From assembly GCA_009993955.1 (NCBI GenBank), contig JAACSL010000018.1, forward strand, positions 1 through 64,000: a DNA stretch of 64,000 nt. Reading direction: 5' to 3'. Under the pieces are notes generated by a model. The model was not told where the DNA came from. It ran no database searches and saw only the letters and a program-made list of their open reading frames with translations. The DNA comes from Paraglaciecola sp. Its GTDB lineage: Bacteria > Pseudomonadota > Gammaproteobacteria > Enterobacterales > Alteromonadaceae. The position numbers and the translations under genes were made by a program. This document shows positions 1 to 9,283 of the stretch, piece after piece (the first letter of the stretch is position 1; every line of letters begins with the position of its first letter).

Positions 1-229
1 AAATGGTTAGGGGTAAAACGCTGCGTGATGTGTGCCGCGTTTCGATGACCCTATTAAAGCGCAAAGGAAGTGATTAAAAAATCTACAGGGTGATACATAG
101 GTATATATTTGAATATCATTGTGGATCGCACACATCAACTCAGAAGTGTAAAGGTTAGGTAAGCCTGCTTGCAGGGTTGTGCGTTTCAATTAGAGTACAA
201 ACTTCTACTTTTTCTATAGTGGCAATCTG

Positions 230-1615
230 ATGACTGATGTGGCGTCTTATCTTGCAGCCAACCGTTTCGGTTATGGTGTAACTCCAGATATTTTGCGGGC
301 AATAGGTAATCAACCTCTCGCGTGGCTTACTGCGCAATTGACAACGGAGCGTGTAAGCAAACTACTCGCCGTTACCAAAGGCCATTGGACAAGTGATGTA
401 GCTTTGCAACACCTCGCAAAACATGCACAAAACAAACGTAAGATGCGTGAAAACAGCAACCATGGCAATGCTGCGAAGCAGCAACTAGAGACGGACAGAC
501 AAGAGATGGCTGTGAAAAAGCAACTTGCTAAACAAGTCTTGGCTTTGACAGCCTTAAGCATTGAACAAGGCATCGTATCAGACAGCCCTTTTTATTGGCA
601 TTTGGTGGACTTTTTTTCTAATCATTTTAGTGTCAGCGCAAATAATATTCAGATGCGTGCTTTAGCGCCGACCTTAGAGGTGGAGGCTATCGCCCCAAGA
701 GTAACGGGGAATTTTTCAGATCTACTGCAAGCTGTTACTGCTCATCCCGCCATGCTTTTTTATCTCAACAATGAAAAATCTTTTGGCCCCAGTACCCGAT
801 TTGCGCAGAAACGCAAAGACAAAGGACTCAATGAAAATTTGGGTAGGGAAATTTTAGAGTTACATACTTTGGGTGTCGACAGTGAATACACACAAGGGGA
901 TGTAACGGAATTAGCAAAGGCACTCACAGGCTGGAGCATTGGCCGCGGTATTCGCCAAGAGCCCAATGGGTTTATGTTTCGTGACGTGGTGCATGAGCCC
1001 GGTGAACGAGTCATTTTGGGTAAGCGCTACAGTCAACCTGGCATAAAACAAGGGCAGGCAATACTCACTGATTTAGCCAATCATCCTAATACAGCAAAAC
1101 ACGTGTCGCGCAAATTGGTGCAACATTTTATCACTGATGAAGGAAATGAAAATATTGTCGCCAAGATGGTAGACACCTGGCTTTCTCAGCAAGGTAATTT
1201 GGCAAAAGTATTGACGACTATGTTAAGTCACCCCGCAAGTTGGCAAACCCCAGCGGTGAAGCTTAAAACGCCCAGGGAGCTGTTGATTTCTAGTTGTCGA
1301 GTATGTTCTCTGGCGTTAGACAAGGAGGATTTCATTCGCCATTTAACCAATCTTGGTCAACGTCCATTTAATGCAGGCTCACCAGCGGGATTTAAAGATA
1401 ATCAACAGGCTTGGTCAGGACCTCACGCTATGATGTCAAGGATTGAGTGGGCTTCCCATGTCAGTCGCATAGTGCAAGTCGAACCAATACAGTTGGCGCA
1501 ACAAAGTCTTGGCCCCTTGTTAAGCAAACTGAGTATTCAACAGATGCAGCAGGCTGAAAGTAAAGCGCAAGCCTTAAGTTTATTGCTGCTCAGCCCAGAA
1601 TTTCAGAGGAGATAA
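230..1615 (+). CDS. DUF1800 domain protein
   Basis: A 461-residue protein of the DUF1800 family, whose biochemical role is not established. The family signature is visible at the N-terminus (residues 8-16, AANRFGYGV) and in the middle (around residues 195-225: NENLGREILELHTLGV, then a GDVTELAKALTGW stretch). The C-terminal part has the usual KTPRELLISS and SGPHAMMSRIEWA blocks. It starts at ATG 230; an in-frame stop at 191 rules out a longer form with a signal peptide, so no export signal is visible. It ends 2 bases before the DUF1501 gene, the standard partner of DUF1800, so the two are surely co-transcribed. Family assignment is confident; function is unknown. Confidence 0.9.
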   Translation: MTDVASYLAANRFGYGVTPDILRAIGNQPLAWLTAQLTTERVSKLLAVTKGHWTSDVALQHLAKHAQNKRKMRENSNHGNAAKQQLETDRQEMAVKKQLAKQVLALTALSIEQGIVSDSPFYWHLVDFFSNHFSVSANNIQMRALAPTLEVEAIAPRVTGNFSDLLQAVTAHPAMLFYLNNEKSFGPSTRFAQKRKDKGLNENLGREILELHTLGVDSEYTQGDVTELAKALTGWSIGRGIRQEPNGFMFRDVVHEPGERVILGKRYSQPGIKQGQAILTDLANHPNTAKHVSRKLVQHFITDEGNENIVAKMVDTWLSQQGNLAKVLTTMLSHPASWQTPAVKLKTPRELLISSCRVCSLALDKEDFIRHLTNLGQRPFNAGSPAGFKDNQQAWSGPHAMMSRIEWASHVSRIVQVEPIQLAQQSLGPLLSKLSIQQMQQAESKAQALSLLLLSPEFQRR

Positions 1616-1617
1616 GC

Positions 1618-2787
1618 ATGCACAGACGAGATTTTGTAAAATCAGCGTTAGCTGGCTGGATGTATCTGCATGCACCAAAAGTATTTGCTGATCTCAGTGC
1701 CCCTGTTGCCCAGCAACGCGCCAGCACGGATAAAAAACTGATTTGGATATTATTGCGCGGCGCTATGGACGCTTTGCATGCTTTACCACCGTTGTTTGAT
1801 CAAAACCTCGATAAACATCGAGGAGCTTTGAGCCGTGATTTGCACACTACAGCGCTCAAGATTGATCGTGGTTTTGCTCTGCATCCGGCGTTTAAACATG
1901 CTCACACTTTATACCAACAAGGGCAGTTTTTACCCGTTGTGGCCGTTGCTTCGGGCTATCGACAACGATCCCATTTTGATGGACAGGATCAAATGGAAAG
2001 TGGCCTCAATCAGACAGAACATGAAAATGGTTGGCTAGCTAGGGCAGTTGCGAGTGTCGGCCAAGAAGGTTTAGCGGTAGCGCAAACTATTCCTATTGCA
2101 CTGCGAGGTGAAGGCACAACCAATAATTGGTTTCCTTCACAATTTAAACCGGCAGATGACGATTTATTACAACGTTTAACCCATTTGTATAGTGACGATG
2201 CCCAAATGCAGGCGTGGTTAAGTGAGGCAATCAACAGCCGCGACAGACTGAGTATGCAAGACAAAGGTTCACCACAAGTAAAGTTTCCCTATTTGGCTGA
2301 ACGCTGTGGCCAAATGTTGCAACAAAATGCTGGGATAGGTGCAGCGATGTTAGAGATGGGGGGGTGGGATACCCACAATAATCAAGCTAATCGTTTAAGT
2401 CGCCAGTTTTCTGAACTTGATGCTGGATTAGCTGCCTTGCAGCAAAGTTTGGGGGAAACATGGCAAAAAAGTGTGGTGATCGTGACCACAGAATTTGGCC
2501 GAACGGTAAAAGTTAATGGCACGGGTGGTACTGATCATGGCACGGCCTCTGCCTTGTTTTTAAGCGGGGGAGCCATACAGGGAAAACAAGTCTTAGGTGA
2601 GTGGCCCGGCTTAGCGCAGGAACAACTTTATGAGCAACGCGATCTCAAACCCACATCAGATGTTCGCAGTTGGATCTCAGCGGTATTGCAACAGCATTGG
2701 GGACTGACATCGACACAACTTCGCCATGTTTTTCCTGACGTACAAGCGGTCACGCATTCACTGCTTGCCTCGCTCAAAGCGCATTGA
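1618..2787 (+). CDS. DUF1501 family protein with twin-arginine-like leader
   Basis: A 389-residue DUF1501 protein, related to the alkaline phosphatase/sulfatase fold; its role is unknown. The N-terminus MHRRDFVKSALAGWMYLHA resembles a Tat signal (RRDFVK, then a hydrophobic stretch, then a likely cleavage after VFA at about residue 24), so export in folded form is inferred. Family blocks seen are LIWILLRGAMDALHALPP near residue 41, GWDTHNNQ near residue 250, and TEFGRTVKVNGTGGTDHGT near residue 290, which supplies the histidines and aspartates expected of a metal site. It follows the DUF1800 gene at 2 bases. The 122-base gap after it carries the lacI operator. Confidence 0.9.
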   Translation: MHRRDFVKSALAGWMYLHAPKVFADLSAPVAQQRASTDKKLIWILLRGAMDALHALPPLFDQNLDKHRGALSRDLHTTALKIDRGFALHPAFKHAHTLYQQGQFLPVVAVASGYRQRSHFDGQDQMESGLNQTEHENGWLARAVASVGQEGLAVAQTIPIALRGEGTTNNWFPSQFKPADDDLLQRLTHLYSDDAQMQAWLSEAINSRDRLSMQDKGSPQVKFPYLAERCGQMLQQNAGIGAAMLEMGGWDTHNNQANRLSRQFSELDAGLAALQQSLGETWQKSVVIVTTEFGRTVKVNGTGGTDHGTASALFLSGGAIQGKQVLGEWPGLAQEQLYEQRDLKPTSDVRSWISAVLQQHWGLTSTQLRHVFPDVQAVTHSLLASLKAH

Positions 2788-2865
2788 TTATGACAAGAAT
2801 TCAATTAACAAATATTTTGCAAATTATTTAACAAAAAAGTAATAAATTATAAGACTTTAGCTAGC

Positions 2866-2880
2866 TGAAAACGATTTACA
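2866..2880. promoter_or_regulatory. LacI-type operator-like site upstream of lacI
   Basis: The sequence TGAAAACGATTTACA has the same half-sites as the operators upstream of the symporter and TonB-receptor genes, but with one extra base between the central CG and the right half. It lies about 30 bases before the regulator's start codon, a position suited to autoregulation. The half-site match is seen directly; binding is inferred. Confidence 0.5.
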
Positions 2881-2909
2881 TGATAATCTTCTTATGAAGA
2901 GTTAATAAT

Positions 2910-3941
2910 GTGCGAGTTCAGACTGTGGCGACTATTGGAATAAAAGAAATTGCAACCTTGGCGAAAGTCTCGCCAGCTACTGTTTCGCGGGTAATAAGCT
3001 CGCCAGAATTAGTGTCGAAAAAAACCTTAAATAAAGTAAAAAAAGTCATCGATGAGATGGGTTATCGTCCCAATCGAATTGGTGCAAGTTTGCGCACACG
3101 CAAAAGTGGCAACATTGTTGCCATCATTCCAGACATTACCAACCCAGTCAATGCGGGTATCATCCGTGCCATCGAGCAGGGGGCGCAAAGTGCGGGTTAC
3201 TCGATTTTACTCGGAGATACGCAAAATCTAGAAGAACGAGAACGTCACTATGCGGATTTAGTGTTGGCAGGTCAGGCAGACGGTGTGTTGTTATTTTGTT
3301 CGAGGATCCCCTTCAAAACCGATCCAAATCAGCCCCTTGCGGGTCAGTTGCCGCCTCTAGTGAATGGGAATGAACGTATCGATTCTGATGAAATAGTGCA
3401 GGTGGCGGTAGATAACGTGGCGGCAGCAAAGGCAGCCGTTGAATATCTGATTGACCAAGGACATACACGTATCGCTGTGGTCACGGGTCCCGATGACGTA
3501 CCAAGCTCGAAAGAGCGTTTAGAGGGCTATCACTATGCCTTGCAAGGTGCTGGCATTGCTATTGACAATAACCTGCAATTAGCCGGTGATTACACTGCAG
3601 AGTCAGGAAAAAGCTGTGCGGAGAAATTACTGTTATTGCGGGACAGACCCACCGCCATTTTTTGTTTCAACGATGAGATGGCCATTGGTGTGATGAAGTT
3701 GCTGCAACGACAAGGCTTTAATGTGCCCAACGATGTATCGGTCATGGGCTTTGATGATATTCACTACGCAGATTTGGTGACCCCGGCTCTGACTACAGTA
3801 CATCAACCCTTACATGAAATCGGTTCAACCTGTATTAAGTTGCTGATCCAACAGCTAAAAGGGCAGGTTGTTCAACCGGGGCGACAATTTTTGCCATTTA
3901 CCCTAAAAATACGCGCCAGTACTGGGCCAGCGCCACGTTAG
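2910..3941 (+). CDS. LacI/GalR-family transcriptional regulator
   Basis: A 343-residue LacI-family repressor. The N-terminal helix-turn-helix is at residues 10-30 (IKEIATLAKVSPATVSRVIS), followed by the hinge region (MGYRPNRIGASLRTRKSGN) and a periplasmic-binding-protein-like effector domain to the C-terminus (VMGFDDIHYADLVTPALTTV is the typical late block). The start is GTG 2910, because the ATG two bases upstream hits a stop after 11 codons; GTG 2925 is an alternative. It converges on the GH94 gene with only 24 bases between them. TGAAAACG/CGTTTACA sites at three promoters make it the obvious regulator of the adjacent sugar locus, with cellobiose or a derivative as the likely inducer (inference). 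Confidence 0.93.
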   Translation: MRVQTVATIGIKEIATLAKVSPATVSRVISSPELVSKKTLNKVKKVIDEMGYRPNRIGASLRTRKSGNIVAIIPDITNPVNAGIIRAIEQGAQSAGYSILLGDTQNLEERERHYADLVLAGQADGVLLFCSRIPFKTDPNQPLAGQLPPLVNGNERIDSDEIVQVAVDNVAAAKAAVEYLIDQGHTRIAVVTGPDDVPSSKERLEGYHYALQGAGIAIDNNLQLAGDYTAESGKSCAEKLLLLRDRPTAIFCFNDEMAIGVMKLLQRQGFNVPNDVSVMGFDDIHYADLVTPALTTVHQPLHEIGSTCIKLLIQQLKGQVVQPGRQFLPFTLKIRASTGPAPR

Positions 3942-3965
3942 ACCAATACGCTACAGCAAAGCCAT

Positions 3966-6431
3966 CTACACACAGATCACAGCAACAATGTTGTGGTTAC
4001 CCGTGTATTGTTTGGCACTAATAATATTGCCCCGCACCGCAATACCATCAATGGTGAGGGCCACGTTGCCCTTACTGAGGCCGTGAGGGTTGAGCAACTC
4101 AATGTGGTAGTTTGCACCTCGGAATTCTCGTTTAACCGATACTTTTGACCAGCTAGGTAAAATGCAAGGATCGATGATTAAGCCATCATAATCAGGGCGG
4201 ATCCCCAGAATATATTGTGTGGCAGCATAGTAGTTCCACGCGGCAGTGCCGGTTAACCAAGAGTTTTTTGCTTCACCTGGATTAGCCGAATCATTACCTG
4301 CAATCATTTGACTGTATACATAGGGTTCAGTTTTGTGCAGTGTTTGAATGTCTTGCAAAAATGCTGGGGTAATTTTGCTGTAATACTCAAACGCTTTGTC
4401 AGCCCGGCCCAACATAGCTTCAGTGATAGTGATCCAAGGATTGTTGTGGCAAAAGATGCCCGCATTCTCTTTATACCCGGGTGGATAAGAGCTGATTTCG
4501 CCCAGATATTTGCTGTATTGGGTAAATGCCGGTTGATTGAGCATAATACCGAAGTCGCTTGATAAGTGCTCGGCAACGGCATCCATCGCTTGTAAGACTT
4601 TACCCTCTTGCAAGCCGATTTGCGCCATGCCACAAAAACCCTGAGATTCGATGAATATTTTGCCTTCAGCGTTGGCGCTACTGCCTATTTTTTCGCCATT
4701 GGCATCATAGGCGCGCAGATACCATTCACCGTCCCAACCATGTTGGTCCACCCCTTCTTGCATTTTATCCACATGCTTTTGGCATGTGGCAGCCAGCGCA
4801 TCACGTCCCGTGCGCCGACATATTTCAATAAATTCTTTGCCGTAGAGCACAAACTGGCCAGCAATCATTACCGACTCGGCTACGTTTGATGGACCGCGCT
4901 GGGTGGTCTGAAAAGACTCATTTGGGTCTTCAGAAAAACAATTGAGGTTTAAACAGTCATTCCAGTCCGCTCGTCCAATCAAGGGTAAACCATGTGGACC
5001 GAGGTTATTTACCACATGCTTAAATGCGCGTTCCAAGTGGTCAAAATGACTATGGGTGGCAATGTCTTCACCATCATAAACCACCAATTCTTCAAGGATG
5101 CTAAAGTCGCCGGTTTCTTTAATATAGTTGGCAGTGGATAATACCATCCACATAGGATCGTCGTTAAAATTGCCGCCAATATTGGCATTGCCTTTTTTGG
5201 TCAACGGTTGATATTGGTGATAAGCAGAGCCATCCGATTTTTGTGTAGCAGATAAATCCAATATGCGTTCTTTGACTTTGTGCGGCACCATGTGTGCAAA
5301 ACCAATGGTGTCTTGATTGGAATCCCTGAACCCCATTCCTCGACCAATCCCAGACTCGTAAAACGAAGCACTTCTAGATAAGTTGAAGGTGACCATATTC
5401 TGGTATTGATTCCAAATATTTAAGGCGCTATTAAAACGAGGATCGGGGCTATCCACTTGGAACTTGCTCAACAACGTACGCCAGTAAGAGGCGAGGTCTG
5501 CCAGAGCTTCATCCACTTTTTCTGTCGTTGAAAATTGTGCCAACATACGTTTGGCAGGGGACTTATTGATCACGCCGGGCGACTGCCATTTTTCAGCGTG
5601 ATTCAACTCACAATAACCCAGCACAAAGATCAAGGTACGGCTTTCACCCGGTGCCAGCTCAACATTTAGGTGATGACTGGCAATGGGGGACCAACCACGC
5701 GCTAAGGAGTTGTTGCTTTGCCCTTGTTCTACCACCAGAGGATTTTCAAAACCGCGATAGGGCCCTAAAAAGCGCTCTCGGTCTGTATCGAATCCTTGAA
5801 TAGTCTGATTCACTGCGTAAAACGCATAATGATTGCGTCGCTCACGGTATTCGGTTTTGTGATAAATCACGCTGTCTTCTACCTCTACTTCACCGGTAGA
5901 TAAGTTTCGTTGAAAATTGCTGTTGTCATCTTCAGCATTCCACAAACACCATTCAATAAACGAAAATACATCAACAGATTTACTGGCAGGCGAAATATTC
6001 GATAGGCAAAGTTTGTGCACCTCAGCTTTGGTATTGAGGGGGATAAAACTGGTCAGTTGTGACTGCAAGCCATTTTTGATCGCCACAAAACGACTATAAC
6101 CCATACCATGATGGCACTTATAGTCGTCGAGCGCGGTGGACACTGGGCGGCCAGTGGCTGACCATGTTTCACCATTACATTTTAGGTAAAAATAACGGCC
6201 GCCATTGTCCACTGGCACACTGTTATATCGGTAACGGGTAAGGCGCCTAAATTTGGGGTCACGATAGAAGCAATAGCCCCCAGCGGTATTGGATATCAAG
6301 CCATAGAAGCCATCATTGCCGAGATAGTTGATCCACGGCGTAGGGGTGAATGGCGTGGTAATTACATATTCACAATGCTCGTCATCAAAATAGCCAAACG
6401 CTTGGGGATTTTTGTTGTTGGATTTTTGCAT
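3966..6431 (-). CDS. GH94 cellobiose phosphorylase
   Basis: Inverting glycoside phosphorylase that splits cellobiose with phosphate into glucose 1-phosphate and glucose in the cytoplasm. About 820 residues, the usual length for the family. N-terminal blocks EYVITTPFTPTPWINYLG and RRLTRYRYNSVP, the central SRSASFYESGIGRGMGFRDS, and GLPLIGRADWNDCLNLNCF (which contains the catalytic aspartate region, about residues 486-494) follow characterised cellobiose phosphorylases rather than chitobiose phosphorylases. I chose ATG 6431; a longer TTG-started reading to 6458 adds nine residues without homology. It is the second gene of an operon, 32 bases behind the GPH symporter. No signal peptide is seen. 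Cellodextrin or another beta-glucoside phosphorylase activity is a weaker alternative. Confidence 0.92.
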   Translation of the reverse strand: MQKSNNKNPQAFGYFDDEHCEYVITTPFTPTPWINYLGNDGFYGLISNTAGGYCFYRDPKFRRLTRYRYNSVPVDNGGRYFYLKCNGETWSATGRPVSTALDDYKCHHGMGYSRFVAIKNGLQSQLTSFIPLNTKAEVHKLCLSNISPASKSVDVFSFIEWCLWNAEDDNSNFQRNLSTGEVEVEDSVIYHKTEYRERRNHYAFYAVNQTIQGFDTDRERFLGPYRGFENPLVVEQGQSNNSLARGWSPIASHHLNVELAPGESRTLIFVLGYCELNHAEKWQSPGVINKSPAKRMLAQFSTTEKVDEALADLASYWRTLLSKFQVDSPDPRFNSALNIWNQYQNMVTFNLSRSASFYESGIGRGMGFRDSNQDTIGFAHMVPHKVKERILDLSATQKSDGSAYHQYQPLTKKGNANIGGNFNDDPMWMVLSTANYIKETGDFSILEELVVYDGEDIATHSHFDHLERAFKHVVNNLGPHGLPLIGRADWNDCLNLNCFSEDPNESFQTTQRGPSNVAESVMIAGQFVLYGKEFIEICRRTGRDALAATCQKHVDKMQEGVDQHGWDGEWYLRAYDANGEKIGSSANAEGKIFIESQGFCGMAQIGLQEGKVLQAMDAVAEHLSSDFGIMLNQPAFTQYSKYLGEISSYPPGYKENAGIFCHNNPWITITEAMLGRADKAFEYYSKITPAFLQDIQTLHKTEPYVYSQMIAGNDSANPGEAKNSWLTGTAAWNYYAATQYILGIRPDYDGLIIDPCILPSWSKVSVKREFRGANYHIELLNPHGLSKGNVALTIDGIAVRGNIISAKQYTGNHNIVAVICV

Positions 6432-6463
6432 ATGGTTGGTCTCGGCGTGTATAAACAAACAAG

Positions 6464-8047
6464 CTAATTGAAATCTGGGGAAGGTTTACTGGCTGATTTG
6501 CGTCTTAATAGCAATTCAGCGGTCATATTTTGTTGATTCGTTTCTGTGAGCGGGTAGCACATCATCAGGGCCGCTCCGGCAAATCCGAATGCTGCGGGAA
6601 TAAAACTCATGAGATGTTGCATTCCGGGTAATGCAGCGGCGACGGTGGTTTCGTCCAAGCCATTGTAACCGTATGCCGCAAGCACCATGAGCATCAGTGC
6701 GCCGGCAAAGCCGCCCCCTGTTTTTTGTACAAAGGTACCCGCGGAATAAACGAGACCTGTTGCGCGCCGACCATTCTTCCACTCTGAGTAATCTGCTGCA
6801 TCACCCAGCATAGAGAAGAACAAAGTAGGCATCATGGCGGCAAAAAATTCAGCAGCACAACCTAAAACAAAAATTGCCACAATGTCATCAGCATTAAGCC
6901 AGTAAAAACCACAAGTGAGCACACTGCTGCACAGTAGTGCAGCCACAAATAAGTTTTTACGACCCAAGCGTTTTGCCAAATAACTGGTGCACAAGGCCCC
7001 TAAAATTGACACCAACAACAGCCCGATAAAATACTGGCCGACCAACAGCTCATCACCCACAAAATACTTAAAGTAATAAGCGACCACCCCGTATTTAACA
7101 CCGTTAAACATCATAGTCAGAAAGCCCATACCTAATAAAATTAACCAAGGTTTATTGGTAATGAGATCAAGCATGTCTTGTTGTGCGGCTGAAATAGGTT
7201 TTTTATCTGGCAGGTTGTAACGTTGCAACATGCTACGAATTAGCCAAGCCATTAGCAAAAACACCGCGACAAAAAATATACCGCTGGGCCAATTGCGATA
7301 ATAAAAAAACAAGGTAATCGCTAACAATGGCAACAATACTAAGGGCAACTGTTTGCTTAAATCTGTCAATTCAGAGCGCAACCTGCGTTGTGTTTGTAGC
7401 ATCGGCAATACACGTTCTCGTGTCGTGGCTACCGAGATAAACATGAGTGCCATCAACAGAGCCGCGAACACATACATGGTTTGCTGATAACCTTGTTCGT
7501 CGTCACCTCCACCAAAATACGCCACCATGGCCGGCAAAAATCCCATGACAAACAAGCCACCCAAAAAAGCACCGGCGAAGCGAAAACCCGATAAACTCGT
7601 GCGTTCGTGATCATTGCCGGTCATAACACCCATGAGAGCAGAGTAGGGCACGTTATTGGCGGTATAGGCTAGGGTGAGCCCAATATAGGTAACATAGGCG
7701 TAAATCAATTTCCCGTCGGTACTTAAGTCTGGTGTGGTGAAGTAAAGGATCATGAACAAACCTAAAAAGGGCGTTGACCATAATATCCAGGGTCGAAATT
7801 TACCCCATTTTGTCTGGGTGCGATCGGCAATCATGCCCATGATGATGTCGGTGATCCCATCCGATAACCTGACCACCAAAAACAATATTGCTGTGGCTGA
7901 GGCAGCTAATCCAAAGGTGTCGGTGTAAAACACAGCAAGGTAAGCTAGGGCGCCACGCCAGACTAAATTGGCTGCCGCATCGCCCATGGCATAGCCAATT
8001 TTTTCATACAGGGGCAAGGGTGCAGCGGGAGAGGTCACATTCGTCAT
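6464..8047 (-). CDS. GPH-family (MelB-like) sugar:cation symporter
   Basis: An inner-membrane transporter of the glycoside-pentoside-hexuronide:cation symporter family, 527 residues with about 12 predicted membrane segments. Diagnostic blocks are GYAMGDAAANLVW at residues 18-30, the RLSDGITDIIMGMIADRTQT loop with the conserved aspartates, and WGKFRPWILW. Its partner immediately downstream is cellobiose phosphorylase, so the substrate is most likely cellobiose or a short cello-oligosaccharide (inference from context). The gene starts after a 527-base intergenic region with two LacI-type operators. The central loop (about residues 215-290) contains two extra hydrophobic stretches, making it longer than in E. 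coli MelB. Confidence 0.9.
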   Translation of the reverse strand: MTNVTSPAAPLPLYEKIGYAMGDAAANLVWRGALAYLAVFYTDTFGLAASATAILFLVVRLSDGITDIIMGMIADRTQTKWGKFRPWILWSTPFLGLFMILYFTTPDLSTDGKLIYAYVTYIGLTLAYTANNVPYSALMGVMTGNDHERTSLSGFRFAGAFLGGLFVMGFLPAMVAYFGGGDDEQGYQQTMYVFAALLMALMFISVATTRERVLPMLQTQRRLRSELTDLSKQLPLVLLPLLAITLFFYYRNWPSGIFFVAVFLLMAWLIRSMLQRYNLPDKKPISAAQQDMLDLITNKPWLILLGMGFLTMMFNGVKYGVVAYYFKYFVGDELLVGQYFIGLLLVSILGALCTSYLAKRLGRKNLFVAALLCSSVLTCGFYWLNADDIVAIFVLGCAAEFFAAMMPTLFFSMLGDAADYSEWKNGRRATGLVYSAGTFVQKTGGGFAGALMLMVLAAYGYNGLDETTVAAALPGMQHLMSFIPAAFGFAGAALMMCYPLTETNQQNMTAELLLRRKSASKPSPDFN

Positions 8048-8205
8048 AGATGCTCGTTTGTTATGTTAGGTTGCGGTTTAGCCAGAAATAGCAATTGGCA
8101 GAGTACTGTTGATTCAGCATTAACTTAAGGTTCTGCGTTGTTGTTAGCATGCTGAGACCATGACCTGTGTGCAACAATTAATTAACATATCTACGATAAT
8201 TTAAA

Positions 8206-8220
8206 ATGAAAACGTTTACA
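8206..8220. promoter_or_regulatory. LacI-type operator of the symporter operon
   Basis: The plus strand reads ATGAAAACGTTTACA, a near palindrome with the central CG typical of LacI-family operators. Its reverse complement occurs base for base at 15932-15946 upstream of the TonB-receptor gene, 15 of 15 identical. It sits inside the candidate symporter promoter, where bound repressor would block polymerase. Confidence 0.75.
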
Positions 8221-8524
8221 ATAAAATCTGCTTTATTAACGAATTATTTTCAATAAATGTAGAAGAAATGGGTGATGTTTTGCCAAGAAGGTCACATGAA
8301 TTACGGCGGGACTGTTTTGTTAATCTTAGATTTTCTCGGTCAATGTAAAATATATGGCAAGCTATCGCAGTTTGAGAAAATTTTTATCTAATTGATATAA
8401 ATAATAAAAAGTGAAGTTAAAGCAAGATTAAAGTGATGTAGGGTTAAGCAAAGTGTCAACACATGACAAATACCATCCAGCAAAACCTATTACTTTACTA
8501 CGTCACACAAATGAAAGTTTTTGT

Positions 8525-8538
8525 TGTAAACGATTACA
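8525..8538. promoter_or_regulatory. Second LacI-type operator, just after the halogenase operon
   Basis: TGTAAACGATTACA is a palindrome with only the innermost pair flanking CG broken. It lies 36 bases beyond the DUF6445 stop codon and about 480 bases upstream of the symporter start, so it could be an auxiliary operator for DNA looping with 8206-8220, or serve a distal promoter. Binding is inferred. Confidence 0.6.
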
Positions 8539-8574
8539 TTGCATGATTTACACCAGATGAATGGAGGGAGTTGA

Positions 8575-9279
8575 TTATCGGCACTCTATGAAACTATTGA
8601 TAGTGAGTCTACCGCGGCGCACGTCAGCGTTGCCTACGTTTTCATTACTGATCGAGCCTGAGTGTAAGGAGTGACGCCGATAAATAATTAAGCGGTTAAA
8701 CAAACCCGGAGACTCGGCAATACGCTCAAACAGAGGGGTATCACCATTGATGTATCCGTCTTGAACTCTTGGCAGGTGAGGGCCATCATTTTCACTTTCC
8801 AACGATTTGAGATAGGTAATTTCACGGCTCTCATCAATGGTTTCAAAACCGGTTTTACGATGGCGATAAAAAGCAGTGCCACCAAAATCTTCTTTAAAGA
8901 GGTAATGAACGGCGGCTAAACCATTAATATTCAGTGCATCAAAATGAGGAATACGTTGCAATAATCTAAGCTGCTGTGGTGGGGTTGAAACGAGAGAGAA
9001 ATCACAGCCACTGAAGCCGAGGTTTGCGGTGGGCAACTTAAAAAAATCGACAATGACTGTTTGTAAGTTATCAAGTAGGCAGCGTTGATATTCGCGAGGT
9101 GCGGGTGCTCTGACACCAGGGTAAAAGGGCGAAGTTTGCCTGAAAGAAAGTTGTTCAGCATAGTCAATCAATGCGTCTGTTTGTTGAATAAAGTTGTCGA
9201 TGATTAATACAGGGGTTTGCTCCAAACCAATGTGGGTGGTCTTGATTGACAATTTTTCATGGACTTGCAATATCATCAT
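8575..9279 (-). CDS. DUF6445 family protein, 2OG-Fe(II) oxygenase-like
   Basis: A 234-residue cytoplasmic protein of the DUF6445 family. The residue pattern suggests a double-stranded beta-helix oxygenase: HFD at residues 112-114 (HxD), a distal histidine in HSLHSGS (residues 203-208), and an arginine in RRGRLTINSF near residue 222 placed like the 2-oxoglutarate-binding arginine of prolyl-4-hydroxylase relatives. FKEDFGGTAFYRHRKTGFE (about residues 128-146) is the conserved core. It starts 4 bases after the halogenase stop codon with no strong ribosome-binding site, suggesting translational coupling. The family is known from SapC/halogenase/TonB-receptor loci; no substrate is known to me. Confidence 0.8.
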   Translation of the reverse strand: MMILQVHEKLSIKTTHIGLEQTPVLIIDNFIQQTDALIDYAEQLSFRQTSPFYPGVRAPAPREYQRCLLDNLQTVIVDFFKLPTANLGFSGCDFSLVSTPPQQLRLLQRIPHFDALNINGLAAVHYLFKEDFGGTAFYRHRKTGFETIDESREITYLKSLESENDGPHLPRVQDGYINGDTPLFERIAESPGLFNRLIIYRRHSLHSGSISNENVGNADVRRGRLTINSFIECR

Positions 9280-9283
9280 TGAT

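Larger units (their letters stand above)
8048..8574. promoter_or_regulatory. 527-base promoter region of the symporter-phosphorylase operon
   Basis: This AT-rich gap separates the DUF6445 stop codon from the symporter start, both on the minus strand. It holds no convincing gene. It contains two LacI-type operators (8206-8220 and 8525-8538) about 318 bases apart. On the minus strand TTGTAA followed after 17 bases by TATCGT overlaps the first operator and could be the -35/-10 pair; transcription would then start about 150 bases before the ATG. The promoter is inferred, the operator copies are read directly. Confidence 0.55.

Noticed and set aside
1-229. A gene fragment at the left end
   Set aside because: No plus- or minus-strand frame in these bases has codon use or similarity that supports a gene; the short minus-strand frames at 7-189 and 155-337 have no recognisable features.
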